From Streptomyces avicenniae (GTDB taxonomy: Bacteria; Actinomycetota; Actinomycetes; Streptomycetales; Streptomycetaceae): a DNA stretch of 64,000 bases. Made by a program: the position numbers and the translations under genes. The notes beneath the pieces were generated by a model. It was not told where the DNA came from and searched no databases. It worked only from the letters and a program-made list of their open reading frames with translations. Location of the stretch: contig NZ_JOEK01000002.1 of assembly GCF_000719135.1 (NCBI RefSeq), forward strand, positions 522,640-586,639, read 5' to 3'. Below are positions 43,880-54,711 of this stretch, one piece after another (position 1 is the first letter of the stretch; every line of letters begins with the position of its first letter).

Positions 43880-44581
43880 TCAGAGGGTCTGTTCGAGCGG
43901 CCGTCCGACCAGTTCCTCGGCCACCTCAAGCGCCTCCGCGAGCGTGTCCACGACAGGCACCCCGGCGGTGAGCAGGCTGCGCCTGCTGTGCGAACCCCCG
44001 GTGTACAGAACGGCCTTGGCACCCGCGTGGGCTGCGGCGACGGCGTCGTCCGTGGCGTCGCCGACCACCACGGCGTCCTGTGCGAGCACCCCGTCGAGCG
44101 CCGCGAGGTGGCGCGCCATCTGCTCCGCCTTGCCCGGAGCGGGCTGCCCGGTGGCGTTTCCGTCCACGCGCAGGAAATAGTGATCTATGCCATACCGGCC
44201 GAGCAGCGGCACGAGATGGTCGTGCGCCGCGAGCGAGCAGACGGACTGCGTGCGGCCCGCCGCGTTCCAACCGGCCAGCAGTTCGGCGGCGCCGTCGGCG
44301 AGGACCGCACCGGCGGCGAGGGCGAGGTACCGGCGCTGGAAGACACGCTCCGTCACCTCCCACTCCTCGGCGGTGGGCGCCCGGCCGAGGAGGCGCTCGT
44401 AGAAGACGGGCAGTGGCAGGGTGTAGGCGTCGCGATAGCCGTCCAGCGTGAGCGGGGCCAGGCCCAGCTCGCCGAACGCCGCGTTGGTCGCGGCGAGGAC
44501 GATGTCCGTGTCGTGCAGGAGGGTGCCGTTCCAGTCCCAGACGATGTGGGGACGGCGGTCGGTACGGATCGGTGCAGCCAT
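43880..44581 (-). CDS. HAD-superfamily hydrolase
   Basis: A 233-residue protein with the HAD motifs: DWNGTLLHDT (nucleophile Asp in the first position of motif I), SLAAH in motif II, Lys in PGKAEQ of motif III and VVGDATDDAVAA in motif IV. It is of the phosphoglycolate phosphatase-like subclass. A start at ATG 44581 gives MAAPIRTDRRPHIVWDW. It sits between DUF6912 and the gdh gene on the same strand; its substrate is unknown. Confidence 0.85.
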   Translation of the reverse strand: MAAPIRTDRRPHIVWDWNGTLLHDTDIVLAATNAAFGELGLAPLTLDGYRDAYTLPLPVFYERLLGRAPTAEEWEVTERVFQRRYLALAAGAVLADGAAELLAGWNAAGRTQSVCSLAAHDHLVPLLGRYGIDHYFLRVDGNATGQPAPGKAEQMARHLAALDGVLAQDAVVVGDATDDAVAAAHAGAKAVLYTGGSHSRRSLLTAGVPVVDTLAEALEVAEELVGRPLEQTL

Positions 44582-44627
44582 GGACCTGAGATTACGTGCC
44601 ACCACTGACAGCGGCCATGGGCGACCG

Positions 44628-45131
44628 TCACACGATCCGGTCGATCTCCTGCACCCCGTACCAGAGGAGTTCGTGGTCGGCGGCGCCGTCCACGGCCGAC
44701 CGCGCGTCCTCGTCACCGGCGTCGGCCGCCTCCACGGCGTCGGCGGCGCGCGCGACGTCCGCCGCCGCGTCCTCGTCGTCGCTGTGCACGGCGGCCAGCA
44801 GCCGCAGGGGGACGGGCGCGCCCAGCCGGACGAGTCCCGGCTCGGCGGCGTCCGCGGGACGGCCGGGAGCCGGCTCCACCGCGCCGTCGTCCACGTCGGC
44901 GGCGACGACCACACGCCGCCGCGGCACGTCCGGCTCCGCCGCGAGCAGGCGCAGCGACGCTTGCGCGGCGCGGCCGAGGGCGGCGTACTCCAGCTCCTCC
45001 TCGTCGCCCGTGGCGTACCACTCCCGCAGGGCGGGGGTCACGGCGTAGGCGGCCAGGGGGGCGGGCCCGGCCTCACCGGTGTCCAGGACGCGGGCCAGCC
45101 CGGTGGTCGTGAGGGGGACATAGACACGCAC
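44628..45131 (-). CDS. DUF6912 family protein
   Basis: A 167-residue acidic, Ala-rich protein beginning MRVYVPLTTTGLARVLDTGE and containing VTPALREWYATGDEEELEYAA. It matches the actinobacterial DUF6912 family as I recall it. No catalytic motifs or membrane helices are visible. It lies upstream of the HAD gene on the same strand, 46 bases apart. Function unknown. Confidence 0.75.
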   Translation of the reverse strand: MRVYVPLTTTGLARVLDTGEAGPAPLAAYAVTPALREWYATGDEEELEYAALGRAAQASLRLLAAEPDVPRRRVVVAADVDDGAVEPAPGRPADAAEPGLVRLGAPVPLRLLAAVHSDDEDAAADVARAADAVEAADAGDEDARSAVDGAADHELLWYGVQEIDRIV

Positions 45132-45227
45132 GGGGAACCGGTCACCTTTCCACGTCCGCTGCCGCGTGGGGCAGTTCGGCCGTCACGCCCGGCGGGCGGC
45201 GGCTCACTGTATCAGCGGACCCGAGCC

Positions 45228-45256
45228 TTGCCCGGGAGTGAGGACGTGATTACAAT
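45228..45256 (+). promoter_or_regulatory. Candidate promoter of the Rv3235-like gene
   Basis: TTGCCC (45228-45233) and TACAAT (45251-45256) are 17 bases apart, a fair primary-sigma promoter about 65 bases upstream of the start codon at 45323. Confidence 0.45.
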
Positions 45257-45322
45257 CCGCCACAGTTACCGACTGGTAGCTTATGCGCAGCGGCGCATCG
45301 TCACGCGGGGGTTGGTCGCATC

Positions 45323-45739
45323 ATGAGGACAGACAGCCGGGGGCCGGGGCGCACCAGGCCGCCGCACCGGGCGGATTCCCGGCGCCCGCACCGGCCCCTG
45401 CCCGCCGCCGCGCACCGGCCGCAGGACTGGTTCGCCCATCAGCTGCTGCTGGTGCTCAGCGGTCTGCGCCCGGTGCACACCCTCCTCGGCCACACGCGCC
45501 CGGCCGCGTACGACGAGCTGGTGCGGCTGGCGCCCCACGCCCCGCTGCGTCCGCCGCCCGGCGAGCGCGCGGCGCCCGTGCTGCGCGGCGTGGGCGTCTG
45601 CCGCCCGAAGGCCGAGGTCATGGAGGCGTTCGCGCGGATCACCTCGGGCGACAGGACGCGCGCCCTCGCGTTCCGGCTTGAGCACACACCGACCGGCCGG
45701 TGGCTGTGCTCGGCCGTCGAGCTGGACACCGTCACCTGA
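45323..45739 (+). CDS. Rv3235-family protein
   Basis: A 138-residue protein. The N-terminal 35 residues are basic and Pro-rich; the rest (WFAHQLLLVLSGLRPVHTLLGH, PRGVGVCRPK-type segment and RWLCSAVEL) matches the Rv3235 family, which is conserved beside secA in actinobacteria. It is small and soluble with no known function. It converges on secA. The ATG at 45323 has only a weak upstream GGGGG element. Confidence 0.8.
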   Translation: MRTDSRGPGRTRPPHRADSRRPHRPLPAAAHRPQDWFAHQLLLVLSGLRPVHTLLGHTRPAAYDELVRLAPHAPLRPPPGERAAPVLRGVGVCRPKAEVMEAFARITSGDRTRALAFRLEHTPTGRWLCSAVELDTVT

Positions 45740-45831
45740 CGCCGCCCGACGGCGCGACGGCAGGTGTCAGGACCGCCCCGCGGATCGGGGAAGGACCGGA
45801 CACCGGCCGTCAGGGCCGTGCGGGCGAAGCG

Positions 45832-48669
<2,838 letters not shown>

Positions 48670-48801
48670 GGGAGCTGGTCTCCTTGCCGGTCGGGCCTGG
48701 CGCCTGGATGGATGCGCGGACACAGCGAGTGGCCCCGCCGCACCGGCCATGGTATGCGAGCGCCGGGAGGAGTGTCAGTGGTCGGCTCTACGATCCCTGG
48801 C

Positions 48802-50067
48802 ATGACCGGCGCACGTTCACACCCGTCCCCGTCCTCCCCCGCGTCCCCCGGGGGCACTCCGCCAGGACCGCGCGCGGTGGCACTCTCCGCCGGTGACGCC
48901 CGGCGGATCGCCCTGCGGGCGCAGGGTCTCCTGGGGGCGGTGGACCGCAAGGCGGGGGTGACGGGGGTGCTGCGGCGCCTCGGGGCCGTGCAGCTCGACA
49001 CGATCTCCGTCCTCGCCAGGTCGCACGAGCTGCTGCCCTACGCCCGGCTCGGCGCCGTGGGACGCCCGGCGGTCGAGGAGGCGTACTGGAACGGTGACCT
49101 CGCGTTCGAGTACTGGTCGCACGCCGCCTGTGTCCTCCCCATGGAGGAGTGGCCGCTCTTCGCCTTCCGCAGGCGCGCCGCCCGCGCCCGCACGTCCTGG
49201 TACCGCCAGGTGACGGACGCGGTGTACGCCAAGGTGCTCGACCAGTTGCGGGCCGAGGGGCCGCTGACGGCCACGGACCTCGGCGGCGCCAAGAACGGCG
49301 GGCCGTGGTGGGACTGGAGCGAGGCCAAGTCGGCCGTCGAACGGGCCCTGATGGTGGGCGACGTGGTCTGCACCCGCCGCCGCGGCTGGAAGCGCGTCTA
49401 CGACCTGCCGGAACGGGCGATCCCCGGCGATCTCCTGCACGACGACCTGACCGACGCCGAGTGCCTGCGCCGCTTGGTCGCGCGGGCGGGCGCCGCGATG
49501 GGCGTGGCCACCCAGGCGGATCTCGCCGACTACCACCGCCTCACCCTGGCCCAGGTCGAGTCGGTGATCGCGGAGACCGGCCTCGTGGCCGCCGAGGTGG
49601 CGGACTGGGCCCCGGCGGGGCGCGTCACCACCGCGCACCGCGTCTGGGCCGACCCGGCGGCGCTGTCGGGCCCGCCGCGCGGGCGGCACCGCACGACGCT
49701 GCTCTCGCCCTTCGACTCCCTGGTCTGGGACCGGCCGCGCACCGAGCGGATCTTCGGCTTCACCCACCGGCTGGAGGCGTACGTGCCCGCCCCCAAGCGC
49801 GTCTACGGCTACTTCTCGATGCCGCTGCTGGCCGGGGGGCAGCTGCTCGGCCGGGTGGACCCGGCGCGCGAGCGCGGCACCCTCGTCGCGCGGCACGCGG
49901 CGTTCGAGGGCGGCGTGGCCCAGGCCGTCAGGTCGGCCCCCGCGATGGCGGAGGCGCTGGCGGAGGCGGCGCGCTGGGTGGGGTGCGGCGAGGTCCGCGT
50001 GGAGCGGACGACTCCGGCCGAGGCCCATGGGGCGCTGGTCGCCGAGGTCGCCCGCACACCGGTCTGA
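48802..50067 (+). CDS. Winged-helix DNA glycosylase of the YcaQ/AlkZ (HTH_42) family
   Basis: A protein of 421 residues. VQLDTISVLARSHELLPYARLG holds the Q-x-D catalytic motif of YcaQ/AlkX-like glycosylases (AlkZ-type members carry Q-x-Q). Further family segments are FEYWSHAACVLP, RWLFP-type and LLSPFDSLVWDRPRTERIFGF. Known members repair alkylated DNA and interstrand cross-links; AlkZ gives azinomycin self-resistance, but the Q-x-D motif here points to the general repair type. The start at ATG 48802 has no clear ribosome binding site; a GTG near 48877 is an alternative. It is divergent from secA and converges with the response regulator gene. Confidence 0.85.
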   Translation: MTGARSHPSPSSPASPGGTPPGPRAVALSAGDARRIALRAQGLLGAVDRKAGVTGVLRRLGAVQLDTISVLARSHELLPYARLGAVGRPAVEEAYWNGDLAFEYWSHAACVLPMEEWPLFAFRRRAARARTSWYRQVTDAVYAKVLDQLRAEGPLTATDLGGAKNGGPWWDWSEAKSAVERALMVGDVVCTRRRGWKRVYDLPERAIPGDLLHDDLTDAECLRRLVARAGAAMGVATQADLADYHRLTLAQVESVIAETGLVAAEVADWAPAGRVTTAHRVWADPAALSGPPRGRHRTTLLSPFDSLVWDRPRTERIFGFTHRLEAYVPAPKRVYGYFSMPLLAGGQLLGRVDPARERGTLVARHAAFEGGVAQAVRSAPAMAEALAEAARWVGCGEVRVERTTPAEAHGALVAEVARTPV

Positions 50068-50107
50068 CCGGCGCCCGTCCGAACGGGGCCGGTCCGAGCG
50101 GCGCCGG
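50068..50107. terminator. Hairpin between convergent genes
   Basis: CCGGCGCC (50068-50075) and GGCGCCGG (50100-50107) are complementary 8-base arms that fill the gap between the convergent glycosylase and response regulator genes. Confidence 0.45.
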
Positions 50108-50866
50108 TCAGCCCGTCCCGACGTCGAGGATCTTCTCCCGCATCGCGTAGACCACGGCCTCCATGCGGGAGTGGAGCTGAAGTTTCTCCAGGATGTTCCT
50201 GACGTGGTTCTTCACCGTGTTCTCGCTGATGAACAGGTCCTTGGCGATGTCGCGGTTGTTCTTGCCGGTGGCGACGAGCTTGAGGACCTCAAGCTCGCGG
50301 TCGGTCAGCTTCGGCGCGGGCAGCAGGCGGCGGTCGTCGGTGCGCTGGATCATCGACTTGAACTCGGTGAGCAGCTTGGCGGCCATCGACGGGCTGATCT
50401 GCGACTGCCCGTCGGCCACGGCACGGATGGCCGCCGTCACCTCGTCGGTGGAGATCTCCTTGAGGAGGTAGCCGGTGGCACCCGCCTTGATGGCGTCGTA
50501 GAGGTCGGCCTCCTCGTCGCTGATGGTCAGCATGATGATCCGCGCGCTGGGCGCCACCTCCTTGATGGCGGTGCACGCCTCGATGCCGCCGCGCCGGGGC
50601 ATGCGCACGTCCATCAGGACGACGTCGGGCAGCAGGTCGGCCGCCTTCTCGACGGCTTCCGCGCCGTCCCCCGCCTCGCCGACGACGCGGATGTCCTCCT
50701 CGTGCGCGAGCACGATCTCCAGGCCGCGGCGGAACAGTTCGTGGTCGTCCACGACGAGGACGCGGATGGGTTCCGGGGCGCCGTCCCCGGGTGGCGCGGC
50801 GTCCGACGGCGCCGCCTCGTGGCCGGTCCGCCCCCGCGGCATCCTGGGTCCGAAAGTGTCCGCCAT
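50108..50866 (-). CDS. NarL/LuxR-type response regulator
   Basis: A 252-residue protein. The receiver domain (about 34-150) has VLVVDDHELFRRGLEIVL and phosphoacceptor Asp86 in LLPDVVLMDVRMP, with Lys in LLKEIS. The LuxR helix-turn-helix is at about 185-245 (LTDRELEVLKLVATGKNNRDIAKDLF). No histidine kinase is adjacent, so it is an orphan regulator in this window. GGGGGAG before the ATG at 50866 supports this start. It follows the terminator of hpf on the same strand. Confidence 0.9.
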   Translation of the reverse strand: MADTFGPRMPRGRTGHEAAPSDAAPPGDGAPEPIRVLVVDDHELFRRGLEIVLAHEEDIRVVGEAGDGAEAVEKAADLLPDVVLMDVRMPRRGGIEACTAIKEVAPSARIIMLTISDEEADLYDAIKAGATGYLLKEISTDEVTAAIRAVADGQSQISPSMAAKLLTEFKSMIQRTDDRRLLPAPKLTDRELEVLKLVATGKNNRDIAKDLFISENTVKNHVRNILEKLQLHSRMEAVVYAMREKILDVGTG

Positions 50867-50930
50867 CGCTGCTCCCCCTGCTGCCGGCCGCCTGTGTCCA
50901 CCACACTCGGCGACCCCATGATTCCATGGC

Positions 50931-50967
50931 GGCACCCCCGGCCGATCGGTGATCGGCCGGGGGTGCC
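50931..50967 (-). terminator. Hairpin after hpf
   Basis: Complementary 17-base arms at 50931-50947 and 50951-50967 with a three-base loop, about 20 bases past the hpf stop and upstream of the response regulator gene. Confidence 0.75.
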
Positions 50968-50989
50968 GCGTGGACACGGCGGGGTGGGC

Positions 50990-51682
50990 TCAGCCGCCGA
51001 GCGAGCCTCCCGCGCCCTGCGGCGGGATACGGTCCGACAGGTCGGTGACCAGGTGCATCACGCCGTAGTCGTAGGCGAGCCTGCGGTAGACGACGCTGGG
51101 ACGTCCGCTCGCGGAGTCCACGAAGAGGTAGAAGTCGTGGCCGACGAGTTCCATCTCGTACAGCGCCTGTTCGAGCGTCATGGGCGCGGCGGTGTGCGTC
51201 TTCTCGCGGACGACCAGCGGACCGTCGCCCTCGACGAGGAGCGGACCGACGCGGTGCACGGGGGACACGTCCGTCTCCTCCTCGGCCGGGGCGGGACGGC
51301 CGTCGCCGGTGAGCACGGCGGCCTCGGGGACGACGTCGAGGACCTCGCTCGCCGGGGTGCGGTCACGTCCGCGCCGGCAGCGGCGCTTGTCGTGCTGCCT
51401 GCGCAGCCGGGACTCCAGCTTCTCGACGGCGCGGTCGAGGGCGCCGTACGGGTCGGCGGCCGACGCCTCCGCGCGCACCACGGGGCCTCGGTGCCGCAGC
51501 GTGATCTCCACCCGGTCGGAACGGTCGGCCTGCCGCGGGTTGTGCTCCTTGGACACTTCCACGTCCAGGCGGGTCACCTTGCCGTCGATCTTCTGGATCT
51601 TGTCCAGCTTGAGCTTCTCGGCGACGTGCCGCCGGAATCGCTCCGGCACCTCTGTCTTGCGGCCCTTGACGACGATGTCCAC
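50990..51682 (-). CDS. hpf: Long-form ribosome hibernation promoting factor
   Basis: A protein of 230 residues from the GTG at 51682 (VDIVVKGRKTEVPERFRRHV), preceded by GGAG. The N-terminal S30AE/RaiA fold (1-105) binds the decoding centre and the C-terminal domain (about 165-225, with MTLEQALYEMELVGHDFYLF and DYGVMHLV) dimerises 70S ribosomes into 100S particles. It acts in the cytoplasm during slow growth. The gene is monocistronic with a long untranslated upstream region and its own terminator. Confidence 0.92.
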   Translation of the reverse strand: MDIVVKGRKTEVPERFRRHVAEKLKLDKIQKIDGKVTRLDVEVSKEHNPRQADRSDRVEITLRHRGPVVRAEASAADPYGALDRAVEKLESRLRRQHDKRRCRRGRDRTPASEVLDVVPEAAVLTGDGRPAPAEEETDVSPVHRVGPLLVEGDGPLVVREKTHTAAPMTLEQALYEMELVGHDFYLFVDSASGRPSVVYRRLAYDYGVMHLVTDLSDRIPPQGAGGSLGG

Positions 51683-52018
51683 GCAAACTCCGTTCCCGGA
51701 GGTGCTCGACCGCGTCCGCGGCGCGCACCTCCATTGGTGCACCGAGGCCGACGGGCTGCTGTCCGTGAACCCCCGTCGGCGTTGCATCGGGGTTGTGTTC
51801 CCCACCTTCTCCCCCGGGACCGAGATCAACATCCCCCCTGTTTTCCGTGAACGCGTGGGGAAAACGGGGTGGCATCGCGGGGAAAGCATCCGCGACCCGA
51901 AGGGGATGCGCGAGAATCCGGTCGATCCTCGCCCTCCTGTCCGAAATTACGGGAGAAATCCGCTTTACCACCTCTTCGCCCTTATGAAAGACTTACGCGT
52001 TTTGCTGTTGTTTCAGCC
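51683..52018. other. hpf upstream region, long leader with hairpin
   Basis: No gene is supported in these 335 bases, which lie between the comF-like gene stop and the hpf start. CCGACGGG (51748-51755) and CCCGTCGG (51772-51779) form a perfect 8-base stem with a 16-base loop, about 65-100 bases before the hpf start. The part near 51940-52018 is AT-rich and may hold the promoter. Confidence 0.45.
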
Positions 52019-52756
52019 CTATACCCGTTTCCGGGAAGTCCGAACCTCCTTTTTCCCGGCCGTCCCCACCGCCCCACCGGAAGGGGCCGCGACCACCGCG
52101 GCGCCCCACACAACTGCCCCGGCCGCGCGGACGGTACGCGCCGCCTCGGCGAGAGAAGCGCCGGTCGTGATGAGGTCGTCCACGAGGACCACCCGCTCCC
52201 CCGGCGCGAGAAGCCCGGGGCGGACCCGATGCGCGTCCGCGAGATTGGCGGCCCTGCGCTCGGCGGTCAGCCCGGACTGATCGGCGACCCCCCGCCGCTG
52301 CCGCAACGCGGGGCTGACCCTGACCGCACGGCCTTCCGCGCGTAGCCGCCCCGCGGCGGCCGACGCCATACGCCGCACCGGGTCGTGCCCACGCCGCGCC
52401 ACCGCTGCCCTGGCCGACGGCACCGGGACCAGCACGACCGGCCCTCCGGCGGCGTCGCACGCCGCGGCAACGCCGACGGCCAGGGCGCGCCCGAGCGGCG
52501 CCGCGAGTATCAGGGCGCCCCGCTCCTTGTGGGCGAGCAACACGGCCCTCACCCGGTCGGCGTAGTGCGCGACGGCGTACACGTCCGGCAGCCCCGGCGG
52601 CGCGGCGGCCGTGCGCACCGCGAAGGCCGGGCCGCCCCACAGCGCGTCGGCGCAGTCGGCGCACAGCCCCGCCCAGCCGCCCCCGCAGCCGGGACACGGC
52701 GTGGGCAGGAACAGTGACGTCATCTCCCGCCACCAGACCCTCAGTAATCTCCCCAT
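52019..52756 (-). CDS. ComF-family phosphoribosyltransferase-like protein
   Basis: About 245 residues. A four-Cys zinc site (CPGCGGGWAGLCADC) is followed by a PRTase core with VVLVDDLITTGAS, the PRPP-binding loop. ComF is needed for DNA uptake in naturally competent bacteria; its role in Streptomyces is unclear. Start is uncertain: ATG 52756 gives MGRLLRVWWREM and would hold a TTA codon at position 4; ATG 52723 avoids it but loses the WWRE segment that resembles relatives. The C-terminal 20 residues are poorly conserved. It lies 92 bases downstream of lpqB. Confidence 0.82.
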   Translation of the reverse strand: MGRLLRVWWREMTSLFLPTPCPGCGGGWAGLCADCADALWGGPAFAVRTAAAPPGLPDVYAVAHYADRVRAVLLAHKERGALILAAPLGRALAVGVAAACDAAGGPVVLVPVPSARAAVARRGHDPVRRMASAAAGRLRAEGRAVRVSPALRQRRGVADQSGLTAERRAANLADAHRVRPGLLAPGERVVLVDDLITTGASLAEAARTVRAAGAVVWGAAVVAAPSGGAVGTAGKKEVRTSRKRV

Positions 52757-52848
52757 GCACCAACAGTGACACACGGTCACGTTCCGTGGCCATACGCCGA
52801 AAGTTGTCAGTCTTCCGGGAGGAGAGCGCGCGCGCCGAGGTTGGCCGG

Positions 52849-54711
52849 TCAGCCCGGGTAGACCGGCGCCGCTCCCGTGTCGATCTTCTTCCACTGCGCC
52901 CCGTCCGACAGCCAGGCGATACCACCGGCCGTCTCGGCGATCAGCGGCTGGCTGCCGTCCTCGGCCGCCGCGACGCCGGTCGCGTCGTTCAGCCCGGGCA
53001 CGGAGGGCGTGTTCGCCGTGGAGCCGTCGGTCCGCACGTACATCAGCTGCTCGACGCCGTCCTCGGGGCGCCCGACCACGACGAGACGGCTGCCACCGGC
53101 CCAGGAGACGGCCGCCACGTCGGCCAGCTGCGGCGCCACCGGCCGCAGGTCGCTGACCGCCACGACGACGCCGTCCGGCCCGTCCGTCCGCTCGACCCGC
53201 CCGAGCTGCAACGACTTCTCACCGTCGCGCCCGCTGATCAGCATGGCGATCCGCACCCCGTCGGCGGCGACCCGCAGCGAGTCGATCCGCTCCCCGGGCC
53301 GCAGCCCGTCCACGGGCACGGTCACGGGCTCGCCGCGCCCGCCGTTCAGCCGCACCAGCCGCGGCTCGTCCGCGCCCCGGTCGGCCACCCACAGGTCGCC
53401 GAGCCCGTCCCAGCTCGGCGCGCCCAGACCGCCGCCCTCGCCCGGCGTGCCCCCGGCCCAGACCATCGCCGGTGCCTCGCCGGAGTCGAGCGACCCCACG
53501 TACAGCTGCGTCCCGTCCGCCCCGACCCCCGCGACGGACCGCCCGTCCCTGCTGACCGCGACCGACCGCAGCCCCGGGTTCTCGCCCTCGCCGTCGCCGA
53601 GCACGCCCTGCACGGGCCGCGCCTCGCCCGAGTCGGTCACCATGACGAGGCGCCCCTCCTCGTCCAGGAAGTACGGCCGCCCGGTGTCCCCGTCGAGCAG
53701 GCCGGGCGCGTGCTCCTCGGCCTCCGCGTCCGTGACCAGGCACAGCCGCCCGCCCGACTCCGTGAGCAGCCGCGCCTCCGCCACCTCGACCGAGGCCACG
53801 TTCTGCACCGTGTGCAGCACCTGCGCCGCCATCTCCCGGCAGCGGCTCGGCGGCCAGTCGGCCGGGACGCCCGCGAGCCGCAGCGTCAGGCTCTGCGAGT
53901 CGTCCATCTCCACCCCGTCGCCCGCGATGCGCACCCCGGTGGGGAACGCCGAGCTGACGACCGGGTCCAGCCACTCGCTCGGCCCGTCGAGCAGCGCGTT
54001 GACCGCCTCGGTGACCGGTTCGATCCAGCGGCGGACGAAGACCGGGTCGGCCACCAGCACGTCACCGCCGTGCTCCACCCGGCCCGACTCCGCCTTCAGA
54101 TCCGCGTAATAGAACGTGTTCACGGAGCGGTAGATGCGGCTGAAGTCCGCCTCGCCCATGACCAGCCCGTCCGGCAGCCCGTCGATCCGCCACTGCCCGT
54201 CCACCCGCCGCAGCTGGAACGACGCCTCGTAGTCCCCCGACCGTGGCGTGTACACGTGCGCCTCGTTGACCGTCGCCATCCGCGTGCCGCTCAGTGGTAC
54301 GCGCTGCGTCTCCTCGCCGTCCGCCCCGTCCGCCTGCTCCGCGTCCCCGCCGACCGGCCCGACCTGCGGCCCGTTGGCCAGCACGGCGGTCCCGCCGAAC
54401 GGGTCCCACTGCTCGCGCCGCTCCGGCGTCAGATACTGCTTGGCCGTCCCGAACTCCGGCTCGTCACTCGTGATGGCCTCAAGGAACCCGCGCACGATCT
54501 GCGTCGGCGAGTCGTCCTCCTCCGGCGGCACCGCCCAGACGCGGACCCCCTGCGTGTCGTTCTCCGACCGCTGCGTGGTCTCCACGCGCTGCACCGGCCC
54601 GCTCCCCGGCAGCGAGGCACATCCCGTCGCCACCAGGCCCACGGCCAGCAGCGCGGCACCACGCCGCCAACGCCGGACGCGCGCCCCCCGGCCTTCCCGC
54701 TCAGCGCGCAT
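52849..54711 (-). CDS. lpqB: Lipoprotein LpqB
   Basis: A protein of 620 residues. The lipobox LVATGC puts the lipidated Cys at 31. A GerMN domain is followed by a beta-propeller-like C-terminal half rich in VAVSRDGRSVAGVGAD-type blades. LpqB binds the sensor MtrB from outside and tunes MtrAB signalling. The ATG at 54711 overlaps the mtrB stop by 11 bases, so translation is coupled. The order mtrA-mtrB-lpqB is conserved in actinobacteria. Confidence 0.93.
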   Translation of the reverse strand: MRAEREGRGARVRRWRRGAALLAVGLVATGCASLPGSGPVQRVETTQRSENDTQGVRVWAVPPEEDDSPTQIVRGFLEAITSDEPEFGTAKQYLTPERREQWDPFGGTAVLANGPQVGPVGGDAEQADGADGEETQRVPLSGTRMATVNEAHVYTPRSGDYEASFQLRRVDGQWRIDGLPDGLVMGEADFSRIYRSVNTFYYADLKAESGRVEHGGDVLVADPVFVRRWIEPVTEAVNALLDGPSEWLDPVVSSAFPTGVRIAGDGVEMDDSQSLTLRLAGVPADWPPSRCREMAAQVLHTVQNVASVEVAEARLLTESGGRLCLVTDAEAEEHAPGLLDGDTGRPYFLDEEGRLVMVTDSGEARPVQGVLGDGEGENPGLRSVAVSRDGRSVAGVGADGTQLYVGSLDSGEAPAMVWAGGTPGEGGGLGAPSWDGLGDLWVADRGADEPRLVRLNGGRGEPVTVPVDGLRPGERIDSLRVAADGVRIAMLISGRDGEKSLQLGRVERTDGPDGVVVAVSDLRPVAPQLADVAAVSWAGGSRLVVVGRPEDGVEQLMYVRTDGSTANTPSVPGLNDATGVAAAEDGSQPLIAETAGGIAWLSDGAQWKKIDTGAAPVYPG

